From: DASQGA01 sp963762085
GTDB lineage: Bacteria; Actinomycetota; Thermoleophilia; Gaiellales; Gaiellaceae
Reading direction: 5' to 3'
Assembly: GCA_963762085.1 (NCBI GenBank)
Contig: CAVXJD010000002.1
Coordinates: forward strand, 1-64,000
Length of the DNA stretch: 64,000 nucleotides
Part shown: one piece after another, positions 35,482 to 44,935 of the stretch
Position numbering within the stretch: the first letter of the stretch is position 1
Layout of the letters: every line of letters starts with the position of its first letter
Translations under genes and position numbers: made by a program
The notes under the pieces: model-generated
What the model saw: only the letters and a program-made list of their open reading frames with translations
The model's database searches: none
Told to the model about the DNA's origin: nothing

Positions 35482-36876
35482 CTACTTTGCGATCAGAGCA
35501 TCGAGCTCACGCCGGATGTCCTCGTCGGGCAGCTCGACCGGAAACATCGGCTTCCCGAGCTCCTCGAGGAGGACTAGGCGCGTACGGCCACCAACTGCCT
35601 TCTTGTCCCGCCGAAGCGCCGCCCACGCCCGCTCTCCGTCGACCGCGACCGGCTCGGGCCGGAGCAGCTCGTCGATGACGTCCGTCTCCAGGCCCGACAG
35701 GCGCAGCGCGGCGAGTAGGCCGAGGGCGACGGCGTCACCGTGGCGAAGCTCGAAGCCGGACGCCGCCTCGAGCGCGTGCGCAAAGGTGTGCCCCAGGTTC
35801 AGGATCGCGCGCCGCCCGGTCTGCTCGAAGGGATCCGCAAGGCAGACGGCCGCCTTGAAGGACGCGCAGGATCGCACCATTTCCTCGTCCGGGAGCTCCC
35901 ACAGGGGCCGCCCGGCGAGGAGCCCCGTCTTGACCACCTCCGCCATGCCGGCGCGCCGTTCCTCGTCCGGCAGCGTCTTCAGGAGCTCCGGATCGATCAA
36001 GACCTCCGTGGGATAGTGGAACGCCCCGACGAGGTTCTTGCCCGTGTCGAGGTCGATTCCCGTCTTGCCGCCGATTGCCGCGTCCACCTGCCCGACAAGG
36101 GTCGTCGGCCACGCAATCCAGCTCACACCCCGCTTGTACGACGCCGCGACGAAGCCGGCGACATCCGTCGTCGTCCCACCGCCATACGCCACCAGCATGT
36201 CGTCTCGGCCGAGCTCGAGTTTCTCCCAGAGCCCCCGCGCGACCTCGACCCGCTTGGCAGGCTCGCCCGCGGGCACCGGATACGTCGTGCAACCGAGGTC
36301 GAGAGGATGGAGACCGAGGACGCGCTCGTCTGCGACGAGGGCGTCGGCGCGCACGACGATTGCGGTCGCTGGAGCGACGAGCGTGACCGCCAGGCCCGCG
36401 AGAAGGACGCCTTCCAGGTCAGTCGCACTCGCGTCGGCCACGTCGGCGTAGACAGGCGCGCGGGCCTCGTGGAGGCAGCGAAATGCCGCTTCCTCCTGGG
36501 CAAGCGGCCGATCTGCACCGCGAACCCGCTCCCAGGCGGTCTCCGGGTCGACCTGAAGCCACACCGTGAGGGCGCGGCGAGGCAGAAGCTTGCGGGTCGC
36601 CTCGGAGAGCACCGCCCCGCCGCCCAGCGCGATGACGCCCGGCTCAGGCTCTCGTAGGGCCTCGCTGACAACGGCCTCCTCGATCTCCCGGAATTCAGGC
36701 TCGCCCCGCTCGAAGAGCGCCGGGATGGGTCCGTGCAGGCGCTCGATTTCCTCGTCCGTGTCGAGGAAGCGGCGGTCTGTCAGCAGGGCAACCTCGCGCC
36801 CGACAGTCGACTTCCCCGCCCCCATGAAGCCGATCAGGACGAGGTGCTTCCCGAGCGCCCCTACCTCGGAGACCAG
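35482..36876 (-). CDS. aroKB: Shikimate kinase / 3-dehydroquinate synthase fusion
   Basis: A bifunctional protein of about 464 residues. The first 165 are shikimate kinase with the P-loop GFMGAGKST, 'DTDEEIERLHG' and GGGAVLS. Residues about 185-464 are dehydroquinate synthase with YGGGTTTDVAGFVAA, GGKTGIDLDTGKNLVGAFH and 'NLGHTFAHALE' metal/NAD motifs. Together they catalyse two non-adjacent steps of the shikimate pathway. No ATG, GTG or TTG lies at the expected place. I propose the CTG at 36876-36874, which has GGAG eight bases before it and overlaps aroC by 16 bp; an ATG at 36978 is possible but overlaps aroC by 118 bp. Confidence 0.9.
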   Translation of the reverse strand: MVSEVGALGKHLVLIGFMGAGKSTVGREVALLTDRRFLDTDEEIERLHGPIPALFERGEPEFREIEEAVVSEALREPEPGVIALGGGAVLSEATRKLLPRRALTVWLQVDPETAWERVRGADRPLAQEEAAFRCLHEARAPVYADVADASATDLEGVLLAGLAVTLVAPATAIVVRADALVADERVLGLHPLDLGCTTYPVPAGEPAKRVEVARGLWEKLELGRDDMLVAYGGGTTTDVAGFVAASYKRGVSWIAWPTTLVGQVDAAIGGKTGIDLDTGKNLVGAFHYPTEVLIDPELLKTLPDEERRAGMAEVVKTGLLAGRPLWELPDEEMVRSCASFKAAVCLADPFEQTGRRAILNLGHTFAHALEAASGFELRHGDAVALGLLAALRLSGLETDVIDELLRPEPVAVDGERAWAALRRDKKAVGGRTRLVLLEELGKPMFPVELPDEDIRRELDALIAK

Positions 36877-37961
36877 GGGATCCGCTCCACGTACGCGCGG
36901 TAGGCCGCGACGAAGTCTCCGACCGCGTCGCCGCCGAACTTCTCCTTCGCCGCGCGGGCCAGCTCGAGGGCAACACACGCCTCGGCCACGACCGCGAGTG
37001 CCTCGACCGCAGCCACGTCGGAGCGCTCCACGAGCGCTTCGGCGGGCTCGCCGGTTGCAAGGTCTGCGGAGCGGAGCGGCCGCATCAGAGTCGGCAGCGG
37101 CTTCATGGCCGCTCGGACGACGATTTCCTCCCCGTTCGAGACTCCCCCCTCGATCCCGCCGGCCCGATTCGTCTCGCGGCGGTAGCCGGCCTCGTCTCGC
37201 AGGATCTCGTCGTGGGCTTCCGAGCCCCGCAGGCTCGCGAGCGCGAACCCGTCCCCGATCTCGACGCCCTTCACTGCCTGCGTCCCGAGGAGAGTCCAGG
37301 CAAGACGTGCGTCCAGGCGGTCCTCCTTCGTCGCGTAGGACCCGAGACCCGGAGGCACGCCCTGGGCTCTGACCTCGACGAGGCCGCCGAGCGTGTCTCG
37401 CTCGCCGCGCGCGGCGTCGATCGCCTCGCGGATCCCGTCGTCGCCTTCGGCACCGCCCACGGCAACCGCCGAGCCGCCCACGGTGACGCCGATCTCGTGC
37501 AGGAGAGCTTTGGCGACGGCGCCCGCCGCCACGATCACGGCCGTGTGGCGTGCGCTCGCGCGCTCGAGTGCGTTCCGCACGTCGTCGTGCCCGTACTTCA
37601 TGACACCGGCGAGGTCGGCATGCCCGGGGCGCGGGAGTGTGACCGCCTCCTTGCCCTTTCCGGTCGCTTCTCCCTCGGGCGCCCAGGGGCTCATCCCCCA
37701 GGTCCAGTTCTTGTGGTCGCGGTTCGGCACGACCAGCGCGAGCGGCGTGCCGAGCGTGCGCCCGTGCCGGAGTCCGGCCAGAACTTCGACCTGATCGGTT
37801 TCGATCTGCTGGCGAGGGCTCCTGCCGTAGCCCTTCTGCCGTCGCGCCAGGTCAGCCTGAATCGCCTCCCGGTCGAGCTCCAACCCAGCGGGGAGGCCGG
37901 TCAGGATGCCGACGAGCGCGGGCCCGTGGGACTCGCCTGCCGTACTGAGCTCGAGGGTCAC
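36861..37961 (-). CDS. aroC: Chorismate synthase
   Basis: A 366-residue protein with 'STAGESHGPALVGIL' at the start, the flavin/substrate motifs 'GYGRSPRQQIETDQ', 'RPGHADLAGVMKYGHDDVRNALERASARHTA'-type stretch (about 110-140) and GGIEGGVSNGE. It converts EPSP to chorismate using reduced FMN. The GTG gives a VTLELSTAGESHG start, two to three residues longer than usual. It leads the aroC-aroKB-aroQ run. Confidence 0.96.
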   Translation of the reverse strand: MTLELSTAGESHGPALVGILTGLPAGLELDREAIQADLARRQKGYGRSPRQQIETDQVEVLAGLRHGRTLGTPLALVVPNRDHKNWTWGMSPWAPEGEATGKGKEAVTLPRPGHADLAGVMKYGHDDVRNALERASARHTAVIVAAGAVAKALLHEIGVTVGGSAVAVGGAEGDDGIREAIDAARGERDTLGGLVEVRAQGVPPGLGSYATKEDRLDARLAWTLLGTQAVKGVEIGDGFALASLRGSEAHDEILRDEAGYRRETNRAGGIEGGVSNGEEIVVRAAMKPLPTLMRPLRSADLATGEPAEALVERSDVAAVEALAVVAEACVALELARAAKEKFGGDAVGDFVAAYRAYVERIPWSPR

Positions 37962-37994
37962 ACAGCGAAGCCTAGTGCGGCCCCCGGCCGCGCC

Positions 37995-38429
37995 TTAAAC
38001 CCGGATGCGCTCGGCCCGGACTTCGTAGACCCAGACGCGGAGCCGGGGCGTCGCCGTCTGCGCGCTCGCGGGCGGCTCGAGCCCGTAGTGACGGTAAGCG
38101 GTTTCCTCCTGCTCCGCGGAGATCGCGAAGTGATCGCCCTTACCAATGACGAGGCCGCGAGTGTCCTGCTCGTCGTACGTCGGAGCGGACTCGATCTGCT
38201 CCTTGGTCCAAGGAACGCGAACCGAGTCGCTCTCGTGCGTGATGCCCTGAAGCGGCGCGAGATAGTGGCGCCCCCTGGGAAGACCGTTCCAGATACCGAT
38301 CCATTCCGGCTGTCCCGTCTGGTCGTCGAGGAAGACGAGGTCGACGTAACCGACCTTCTCCCCGGCACTGTCCTTCACCTCGTAACCGACGAGCGTCTGT
38401 AGCTGTTGCTCGGAGTAGGTCTCCAGCAT
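37995..38429 (-). CDS. PRC-barrel domain protein
   Basis: A 144-residue protein. Residues 10-70 ('LVGYEVKDSAGEKVGYVDLVFLDD') match the PRC-barrel fold found in RimM and photosynthetic reaction centre H subunits. The rest is charged and ends in a basic strand. There is no signal peptide. Stand-alone PRC-barrel proteins are often linked to stress or envelope functions, but this one is unassigned. It sits between aroE (2 bp away) and aroC in the same orientation. Confidence 0.8.
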   Translation of the reverse strand: MLETYSEQQLQTLVGYEVKDSAGEKVGYVDLVFLDDQTGQPEWIGIWNGLPRGRHYLAPLQGITHESDSVRVPWTKEQIESAPTYDEQDTRGLVIGKGDHFAISAEQEETAYRHYGLEPPASAQTATPRLRVWVYEVRAERIRV

Positions 38430-38430
38430 C

Positions 38431-39270
38431 TCACTCCTCTCGTTTCGTCTCCGTTGTAGCGTGCTCGCCTTCAGAGATCGCGAAACGCATGACTTCCACA
38501 GGTGCGGTCACGCCCGTCCAGCGCTCGAAGGACGCAGCGCCCTGTCGGATCAGCACCTCCCGCCCGTCCACGACCGGGTCGCAGCCGGCGGTCCGGGCGG
38601 CCTCGACCAGCGCCGTCGGCTCGCCGCCCGGACGGTAGGCGAGGTCGACCACCGCTTGCCCGGCGCGTGGCTCCACCGAGAGCTCGTCGCGAAGCGGCGT
38701 TGCATTGACGAGGAGCGTGGCGCCAGCCGCATCAGGAGGCCAAGCAGCCGCAGGCGCGACCTCTTTTTCGGGGAAGAGCGCGAGCAGTCGCGCCGTCAGC
38801 GCGTGAGCACGGTCCGGGTCTCGCGCTGCCACGGTCACACCTGCGGCACCGGCGTCGAGGAGCGCTACCGCCACGGCAACTGCGGCGCCTCCGGCTCCCA
38901 GGACGAGGACGTGCGCGCCTTCGGCCGCGACCGCGTCCGTCACCGCAAGCCCGTCCGTGCTGGAGCCGAGTACCTGCCCGTCACGGAGCACGAGCGTGTT
39001 GACGGACGCGGCACGCTCGGCGACCTCGTCGAGCTCGTCGCAGAAGGACACGATCGCGCTCTTGTGCGGAATGGTCACGTTGGCACCGGCGAAGCCGAGT
39101 GCCGTGAGGCCCGAGACGGCGTCCTCGAGGCCTTCTGGCTCGACCGGCAGGGGGACGTAGGCCCAATCCAGCCCCCGCGCCGCGAAGGCTGCGTTCTGCA
39201 TTCGGGGCGAGAGCGAGTGCGCGACAGGACTTCCGAGCAGGCCGACGAGCCGGGTCTCCCCCGTCAGCAA
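38431..39270 (-). CDS. aroE: Shikimate dehydrogenase
   Basis: A 279-residue protein with the substrate-site 'LLGSPVAHSLSPRMQN', catalytic Lys in NVTIPHKSA and Asp in GSSTDGLAV, and the NADP fold VLVLGAGGAAVAVAVAL. It reduces 3-dehydroshikimate to shikimate. The chosen TTG start gives MLTGETRLVGLLGSP, which is the usual N-terminus, and overlaps mltG by 7 bp; no ATG or GTG is available there. Confidence 0.93.
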   Translation of the reverse strand: MLTGETRLVGLLGSPVAHSLSPRMQNAAFAARGLDWAYVPLPVEPEGLEDAVSGLTALGFAGANVTIPHKSAIVSFCDELDEVAERAASVNTLVLRDGQVLGSSTDGLAVTDAVAAEGAHVLVLGAGGAAVAVAVALLDAGAAGVTVAARDPDRAHALTARLLALFPEKEVAPAAAWPPDAAGATLLVNATPLRDELSVEPRAGQAVVDLAYRPGGEPTALVEAARTAGCDPVVDGREVLIRQGAASFERWTGVTAPVEVMRFAISEGEHATTETKREE

Positions 39271-40181
39271 TTCAGCCCCTCGCGGCTGTAATTGTCGAAC
39301 TCCTCCTGGCTGGCCGTGAAGAAGTGGCTCCTGCAGTCCGGCTTGCGAATGAAGAAGATGTAGTCGACCTTCGCCGGATGCGCCGCCGCCTGGATCGAGG
39401 CCAGCCCCGGATTCGCGATCGGCGTCGGTGTCAGCCCGGGGACTTCGCGCGTGTTGTACGGCGAGTCGGAGTGGAGCTGGCTCTCCAGGATCGCCTGCGT
39501 CGGCGGGATGTCGAGCCCGTACCGGATCGTCGCGTCGATCCCGAGCGGCATCCTGGCCTTGAGCCGGTTGTAGATGACGGCAGCCACCAGAGGCCGCTCC
39601 TTCGGAACCTGGACCTCCTTCTCCACCATCGACGCGATGATGAGGACGTCGTAGGCGTTCAGGTTCTTCGACTTCGCGTACTTCAGGTCGACGCTCTCCC
39701 ACGCATTCGTGAAGGCATCCAGCTGCATGGTCACGAGCCCGCGTGTGGTGGTGTTCTTCGTGAACGCGTAGGTCGCGGGGAAGAGGAAGCCTTCGAGATG
39801 CGGAATCTTGGCCTTGGCGAAGTCGCGCGGCAGAGCGCCTTGCTCAGTCAGCCGCAGGTAGGCCTTCGGGGAGAGCCTCGTCTTCACGTCGCGCTTGTCG
39901 AGTGCGATCTCGTTGACGGCCGCGATCCTGGCCGCCATCTCCTTCCGCGTGAACCCCTCCGGGAAGACGATCTTGAGGATTGGCCCCGTCGGTAGGGTCG
40001 CGGTCGTCGGGGTCGTCTGGACAGCCGCATCGTCCTTTCCGAGTCCGGCGCTGTCGGCGATCGACCTGATCCCCCAGGCGAGGCCCACGAGAACGAGGGC
40101 TCCCAGGACGACGCCGACGAGGCCGGCCGTTCGCCCGCCCCGCCCGGAGCTGCGCCTTACGTGGCGCGGGCGCTCAGCCAT
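39264..40181 (-). CDS. mltG: Endolytic transglycosylase MltG
   Basis: A 305-residue protein with a basic N-terminus, one membrane span (about 18-40) and a periplasm-facing YceG domain. The catalytic Glu is in IASMVEKEV, and 'YNTREVPGLTPTPIANPG' is a strong family signature. It cuts nascent peptidoglycan strands and ends their growth. It overlaps ruvX by 25 bp; the alaS-ruvX-mltG-aroE order is usual in actinobacteria. Confidence 0.95.
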   Translation of the reverse strand: MAERPRHVRRSSGRGGRTAGLVGVVLGALVLVGLAWGIRSIADSAGLGKDDAAVQTTPTTATLPTGPILKIVFPEGFTRKEMAARIAAVNEIALDKRDVKTRLSPKAYLRLTEQGALPRDFAKAKIPHLEGFLFPATYAFTKNTTTRGLVTMQLDAFTNAWESVDLKYAKSKNLNAYDVLIIASMVEKEVQVPKERPLVAAVIYNRLKARMPLGIDATIRYGLDIPPTQAILESQLHSDSPYNTREVPGLTPTPIANPGLASIQAAAHPAKVDYIFFIRKPDCRSHFFTASQEEFDNYSREGLNC

Positions 40182-40552
40182 GTCAGGTAGCTCGTCAGGA
40201 GGTGCGCAGCCGCCGCCGCGTCCTCGGAGGCCCTGCCCGGCGTCGCCTGGGCAAGCCGCGTTGTGAAGCGCTCGTCGAAGCTCTCGACCGGGAGATCCGA
40301 GGCCGCCCGGAGTGCGTCCACGAAGGCTTCCGTCTCCTGCGCCTGGGCCCCGTGCTCTCCACGCAGCGTCACCGGCAGGCCGACCACGATCCGATCGACC
40401 TCCTGCGCCCGCGCCAGCTCGAGCACGCGCGCGAGGCCCGGCCCGGACGAGGCCCGCTCGACGACTTCGAGAGGCCTCGCGATCGTCCCGGTCGGATCGG
40501 AAACGGCCACGCCGGTCCGCGCGGAGCCGTAGTCGAGTGCGAGCACCTTCAC
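40157..40552 (-). CDS. ruvX: Holliday junction resolvase RuvX (YqgF)
   Basis: A 131-residue RNase H-fold protein starting 'VLALDYGSARTGVAVSD' with the first catalytic Asp, 'IVVGLPVTLRGE' and a late 'FDERFTT' Glu/Arg. YqgF proteins act on pre-16S rRNA 5' ends or resolve Holliday junctions. It follows alaS by 13 bp and overlaps mltG. Confidence 0.93.
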   Translation of the reverse strand: MKVLALDYGSARTGVAVSDPTGTIARPLEVVERASSGPGLARVLELARAQEVDRIVVGLPVTLRGEHGAQAQETEAFVDALRAASDLPVESFDERFTTRLAQATPGRASEDAAAAAHLLTSYLTWLSARAT

Positions 40553-40565
40553 GAGGGCGCCGATC

Positions 40566-43130
40566 TTATGTAAGGGCCTCGATGATGGCCCGTTCGGCCG
40601 TCGCGATCGCCTCGCCGAGCTTCTCCGGATCCTTGCCTCCGGCCCGCGCCATGGTCGGACGCCCGCCGCCGCCGCCGCCGACCACGCCGGCCGCCGTTTT
40701 CACGACGTCCGACGCACTCAGCCCCCGCTCTGCAACGGACTGGTCGAAGTTGGCGACGAGGTGGACGCGCCCGTTCTCGCGCGCACCGAGCACGATCGCC
40801 GCGGGAGCCGCCTTCTGCTTCAGCCGGTCGGAGAGCTCGAGCAGCGTGTCCGCGTCCATCTCACCGACCTCGGCGACGATGACTCGCACGTCTCCCCTCT
40901 CCGTCGCCCCGGCGAGCAGGCGTTCGAGGACGTCTGCGCCCACGGTGGGTGCGTCACGGCGCTTTCCCGCCTCCTTGTGAGTGCGCTCGAGCTCCTCCCG
41001 GAGCTCGTCGACCTCTTCCGCGCGGGCACGCAGGTACGCGAAGGCCTCTCCGGACGTGACGGCCTCGATCCGTCTGACCCCCGAGCCCACCGACCCCTCC
41101 GACAGAATCGCGAACGGGCCGATCTCGGCCGTCGACCGGACGTGCGTGCCGCCGCAGAGCTCTCGTGAGAATCCAGGTACCTCGACCACACGCACGACCT
41201 CGCCGTACTTCTCACCGAAGAGCATGGTGGCGCCGAGGGACCTGGCCTCGTCGATCGTGGTCAGGAATGCGTGCACGGGAAGGTTCTCGAAGATCCGTTC
41301 GTTCACGATCTCTTCCACCTGGCGGCGCTCGTCGGGGCCGAGTGCCTCGCCGTGCGTGAAGTCGAAACGGAGCTTGTCCGGGCGCACGGCCGAGCCGGCC
41401 TGGCGGACATGCTCGCCGAGGACCCGGCGGAGCGCCTCGTGCAAGAGGTGGGTGCCGGTGTGGTTCGCAGTCGTCGGGAACCGCACCTTCCAGGGCACCA
41501 CGGCCCGGACGCGCTCGCCGGCCGAGAAGCCCTCGCCCTCGAAGAGGAGCACCTGGTCGTCTCCGAAGCGGTAAGCGCCGACGAGCTCTGCGCGACGGCC
41601 GTCAGCCTCGACCCATCCGGCGTCGGTGATTTGGCCGCCGCCCGCCGGGTAGAAGGGTGACTCGCGAAGCTTCGCCAGGAAGGTCCCGTCTCCGAGGTCC
41701 TCAACGCGGGCGAGCTCGGTCAGGACGTCGGTCTTCTCGTAGCCGACGAACTCCGTCACGAACCCTGCCGCTCGGGCGAAGTCCGCGGCCCGTTGGTCGT
41801 GCGTTCCCCCGGCGGAGCGCGACCGCTCCCGCTGCTCCGCCATGAGCCGGCTGAACTCGTCCTCGTCGACCGCAAGCCCGCGCTCCTCGGCCAGCTCCCT
41901 CGTCAGCTCGAGGGGGAAGCCGTACGTGTCGTGCAGGCGGAAGGCATCCTCGCCGCTGATGTTCTTCCCGGTCGCGGCCACTTCCTCGAAAAGCCGCAGC
42001 CCCCGGGCGAGCGTCTGCGAGAAGCGCTCCTCCTCCGCAGCGAGCACGCGGTGGATCTCGTCGCGATGCGCCGCGAGCTCCGGGTAGGCCTCCCCCATCT
42101 GCGCGATCACCTGGTCCGCGAGGCGCTCGAGGAACGGGGACTCGAGCCCGATCCGGCTGCCGTGGGTGATCGCCCTTCGGATCACCCGGCGCAGCACGTA
42201 CCCTCGCGCCTCGTTCGACGGCATGACGCCGTCTGCGATCAGGAACGTCATCGCCCGCCCGTGGTCGGCGAGGACACGATGGGCTTTCGTCGCCTCCTCG
42301 CTCGATCCGTAGACGACCCCGCTCTCGACCGCAACCCATTCCATGATCAGCTGGTAGCCGTCGGTGTCGAACATCGAGTCGACGCCCTGGAGAAGCATGG
42401 CGCTCCGCTCGAGCCCGAGGCCGGTGTCGATGTTCTGGTTCGGAAGCGGTGTCAGCGAGCCGTCGACGCCGAGGTCGAACTCCATGAAGACGAGGTTCCA
42501 GAACTCGAGAAAGCGGTCGCAGTCGCAGCCCGGCTGGCAGTCTGGCCGGTCGCAGCCGTACTCCACCCCCCGGTCGTAGTAGAGCTCCGAGCACGGTCCG
42601 CACGGCCCGGTATCGGCTGCCTGCCAGAAGTTCTCGGCTCGCGGCAAACCGACGATTCGCTCTCGCGGAATGCCGACCCGCTCCCACCCGGCGATGGCAA
42701 CCTCGTCCTCACCCAGGCCGAGCTCGGGATCGCCGGCAAAGACCGTCGCCCAGAGGCTCTCCTTCGGAAAACCCAGCTTCTCGGTTACAAACTCCCAGGC
42801 GAGGTCGATCGCCCCGTCCTTGAAGTAGTCCCCGAACGAGAAGTTGCCGAGCATCTCGAAGAAGGAGCCGTGGCGCGGCGTGCGGCCGACGTCGTCGAGG
42901 TCGTTGTGCTTCCCGCCCGCGCGCATCACCTTTTGCGCGGTCACGAGACGCGGTGCCGGCGGCTCCTTCAGCCCGAGGAAGTACGGCTGTAAGGGCTGCA
43001 TGCCGGCGACCGTGAAGAGCGTCGAGCGGTCCTCGGCCGGAGGGATGACCGAACCCGACGGATGCCGCACATGGCCCTTCTCCTCGAAAAAGGAGAGAAA
43101 TCCCTCGCGGAGCTCAGCGGTCGTGCGCAT
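40566..43130 (-). CDS. alaS: Alanyl-tRNA synthetase
   Basis: An 854-residue class II synthetase. Order: catalytic domain with 'RTPRHGSFFEMLGNFSFGDYFK' type motif near residue 75, tRNA-recognition domain, editing domain with zinc ligands THLLHEAL and CGGTHV, and the C-terminal oligomer/DHHA1 domain ending in a Gly-rich 'GGGGGRPTMA'. A four-Cys cluster (CDRPDCQPGCDCD) near residue 200 is the zinc insert common in actinobacterial AlaS. The ATG giving MRTTAELREGFLSFF is canonical and lies seven bases after TACAAT. Confidence 0.97.
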   Translation of the reverse strand: MRTTAELREGFLSFFEEKGHVRHPSGSVIPPAEDRSTLFTVAGMQPLQPYFLGLKEPPAPRLVTAQKVMRAGGKHNDLDDVGRTPRHGSFFEMLGNFSFGDYFKDGAIDLAWEFVTEKLGFPKESLWATVFAGDPELGLGEDEVAIAGWERVGIPRERIVGLPRAENFWQAADTGPCGPCSELYYDRGVEYGCDRPDCQPGCDCDRFLEFWNLVFMEFDLGVDGSLTPLPNQNIDTGLGLERSAMLLQGVDSMFDTDGYQLIMEWVAVESGVVYGSSEEATKAHRVLADHGRAMTFLIADGVMPSNEARGYVLRRVIRRAITHGSRIGLESPFLERLADQVIAQMGEAYPELAAHRDEIHRVLAAEEERFSQTLARGLRLFEEVAATGKNISGEDAFRLHDTYGFPLELTRELAEERGLAVDEDEFSRLMAEQRERSRSAGGTHDQRAADFARAAGFVTEFVGYEKTDVLTELARVEDLGDGTFLAKLRESPFYPAGGGQITDAGWVEADGRRAELVGAYRFGDDQVLLFEGEGFSAGERVRAVVPWKVRFPTTANHTGTHLLHEALRRVLGEHVRQAGSAVRPDKLRFDFTHGEALGPDERRQVEEIVNERIFENLPVHAFLTTIDEARSLGATMLFGEKYGEVVRVVEVPGFSRELCGGTHVRSTAEIGPFAILSEGSVGSGVRRIEAVTSGEAFAYLRARAEEVDELREELERTHKEAGKRRDAPTVGADVLERLLAGATERGDVRVIVAEVGEMDADTLLELSDRLKQKAAPAAIVLGARENGRVHLVANFDQSVAERGLSASDVVKTAAGVVGGGGGGRPTMARAGGKDPEKLGEAIATAERAIIEALT

Positions 43131-43143
43131 CGGATCGATTGTA
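43131..43143 (-). promoter_or_regulatory. Leaderless promoter of alaS
   Basis: On the minus strand TACAAT (43138-43143) is followed by exactly seven bases and the ATG. No ribosome binding site is present. This promoter probably drives alaS-ruvX-mltG-aroE. Confidence 0.6.
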
Positions 43144-43161
43144 CGGGCGCCGCGCGCGGCT

Positions 43162-44121
43162 CTAGCCGCGGCGGCGAAGCGCAATGCCGGTCAGGATCTC
43201 GCGGACGATCCGGTCGGCGACGAGTGACGTCAGATCGGCCGATCCGACTGCGATCGGTGCCACCTCGACCACGTCCGCACCGACGAGCTCCAGGCCGGCC
43301 GCGAGCGTCCGGGACGCCCACAGCAGTTCGGCCGAGGTCATACCACCAGGCTCGGGCGTCCCGGTCCCAGGCGCGAAGGCTGGGTCGAGGACGTCCACGT
43401 CCACCGTCAGGAACACAGGCCCCGGCCCCACGGTGGCCAGCGTGCGCTCGACGACGACGCCGATCCCGAGTGCGCGGATGTCGCCCATCGTGAACCCTGT
43501 GATCCCGCGTTCGGCCTGCCAGGCGAATTCCGTCTCTCCGGGCCAGTAGCCCCGGAGGCCGATCTGAACATACCGGCGTGGGTCGACCGCTCCGCCCTCG
43601 ACGAGACGGTACATAGGCGTGCCGTGCGAGAACTCGACCCCGAAAACCTCCGTGCCCGTGTCGGTGTGCGTGTCGAAGTGGACGAGGCCGACGGGCCCCG
43701 CGACCGCAGCGCACGCCCGCACGTTCGGCTCCGTGATCGAATGGTCGCCGCCGAGGATTACCGGAAAGACGTTGGCGGCCAGCACCTCCCCGACCGTGCG
43801 CTCGATCGCCGCGTGCGAGCCGACCGCATCCGCCGGGACGACGGGTGCATCGCCGAAGTCGACGACACGCAGCTCGGCGAGCGGATCGATCCCCACCTCA
43901 ACGCTGGGCCCGGCCTGGAGGCTCGCGCCCCGGATTCCGCGCGGGCCAAAGCGAGCCCCCGGCCGGTCCGAGACGAGATCGTCCGTGGGAGCTCCGACGA
44001 TGGCGACATCCATGCCCGCAAGCTCGGCCGGATCCTCGGTCCACGGGATTCCGGCATACGTCAGCAGGCCCGCATAGTCGGGCTTCCCGAAGGGGCCCCA
44101 GCGAGCAGCAGGGTCGAGCAT
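43162..44121 (-). CDS. Ureohydrolase family protein (agmatinase-like)
   Basis: A 319-residue arginase-fold protein with all metal motifs: GGDHS, HFDTHTDTG and DVDVLDPAFAPGTGTPEPGG. It should use two Mn ions to release urea from a guanidino compound. Agmatinase or guanidinobutyrase are the closest reading; formimidoylglutamase belongs to the same superfamily but the hut genes here lie 10 kb away and have FtcD. It stands between sigma factor and alaS genes and has no operon partner of related function. Confidence 0.85.
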   Translation of the reverse strand: MLDPAARWGPFGKPDYAGLLTYAGIPWTEDPAELAGMDVAIVGAPTDDLVSDRPGARFGPRGIRGASLQAGPSVEVGIDPLAELRVVDFGDAPVVPADAVGSHAAIERTVGEVLAANVFPVILGGDHSITEPNVRACAAVAGPVGLVHFDTHTDTGTEVFGVEFSHGTPMYRLVEGGAVDPRRYVQIGLRGYWPGETEFAWQAERGITGFTMGDIRALGIGVVVERTLATVGPGPVFLTVDVDVLDPAFAPGTGTPEPGGMTSAELLWASRTLAAGLELVGADVVEVAPIAVGSADLTSLVADRIVREILTGIALRRRG

Positions 44122-44158
44122 GCGCCGATGCTATGCGGTACCGGGCGGGGCGGAGCGC

Positions 44159-44935
44159 CTAGGAGGCCTGGCGCTCGGAGTCGTTCGGATCCGCCGCGAT
44201 CTCCTCCCGCATCTTCTCGAGCGATCGGCGGATCAGCCTCGACACGTGCATCTGGGAAATACCGACCTGCTGGGCGATTTGCGACTGCGTCAGACCGTCG
44301 TAGAAGCGGAGGTGCAGGATCTTCCGCTCGCGCTCGTCCAGGACTCGAAGACCCGGGGCCAGCACCGCCCGGTCCTCGCTCACCTCGTACTCAGGCTCGA
44401 GCTCGCCGAGCGACTCGAGTGGGTCAAGATCCTCGTTATCGTCGCCCGACGAGGGCGCCGACAGGGAGAGGGTCGAGTACGCCTGTCCGGTCTCGAGCGC
44501 CTCGAGCACCTCTTCCTCCTCCACGCTGGCCGCCTTCGCGAGCTCGGGAATGGTCGGTGAGCGCTCGAGCTGCACCGTGAGCTCCTCGATCAGCTTCGAG
44601 AGCTTCACGTTCAGCTCCTGGAGACCACGCGGTACCCGGATCGACCAGCCCTTGTCCCGGAAGTGGCGCTTGATCTCGCCGATGATGTTCGGAGTGGCGT
44701 ACGTCGTCAGCTCGACGCCTCTGTCGACGTCGAAGCGGTCGATCGCCTTGATGAGGCCGATGCACCCGACCTGGACGAGATCTTCCAGCTGCTCGCCGCG
44801 GTAGGAGTACCGGCGGGCGAGCGACCGCACGAGCGGGAGGTACTGCTCGATCAGCCGCTCGCGGGCCTCGACGTCACCATCGTGGTGATAGCGGCGGAGA
44901 AGCTCGCGGTCAGTCCGCTCCGGTGCGGCACTCAC
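44159..44935 (-). CDS. SigB/SigF-type RNA polymerase sigma factor
   Basis: A 258-residue group 3 sigma factor. Region 2 shows 'YSYRGEQLEDLVQVGCIGLIKAIDRFD' and 'FATPNIIGEIKRHFRDKGW'-type core (here YATPNIIGEI), region 3 has 'VPRGLQEL', and region 4 ends with the helix-turn-helix 'TQSQIAQQVGISQMHVSRL'. Such factors serve stress, stationary-phase or sporulation promoters. The GTG start overlaps the stop of the anti-sigma-like gene (GTGA), so the pair is translationally coupled. The target promoters are unknown. Confidence 0.9.
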   Translation of the reverse strand: MSAAPERTDRELLRRYHHDGDVEARERLIEQYLPLVRSLARRYSYRGEQLEDLVQVGCIGLIKAIDRFDVDRGVELTTYATPNIIGEIKRHFRDKGWSIRVPRGLQELNVKLSKLIEELTVQLERSPTIPELAKAASVEEEEVLEALETGQAYSTLSLSAPSSGDDNEDLDPLESLGELEPEYEVSEDRAVLAPGLRVLDERERKILHLRFYDGLTQSQIAQQVGISQMHVSRLIRRSLEKMREEIAADPNDSERQAS

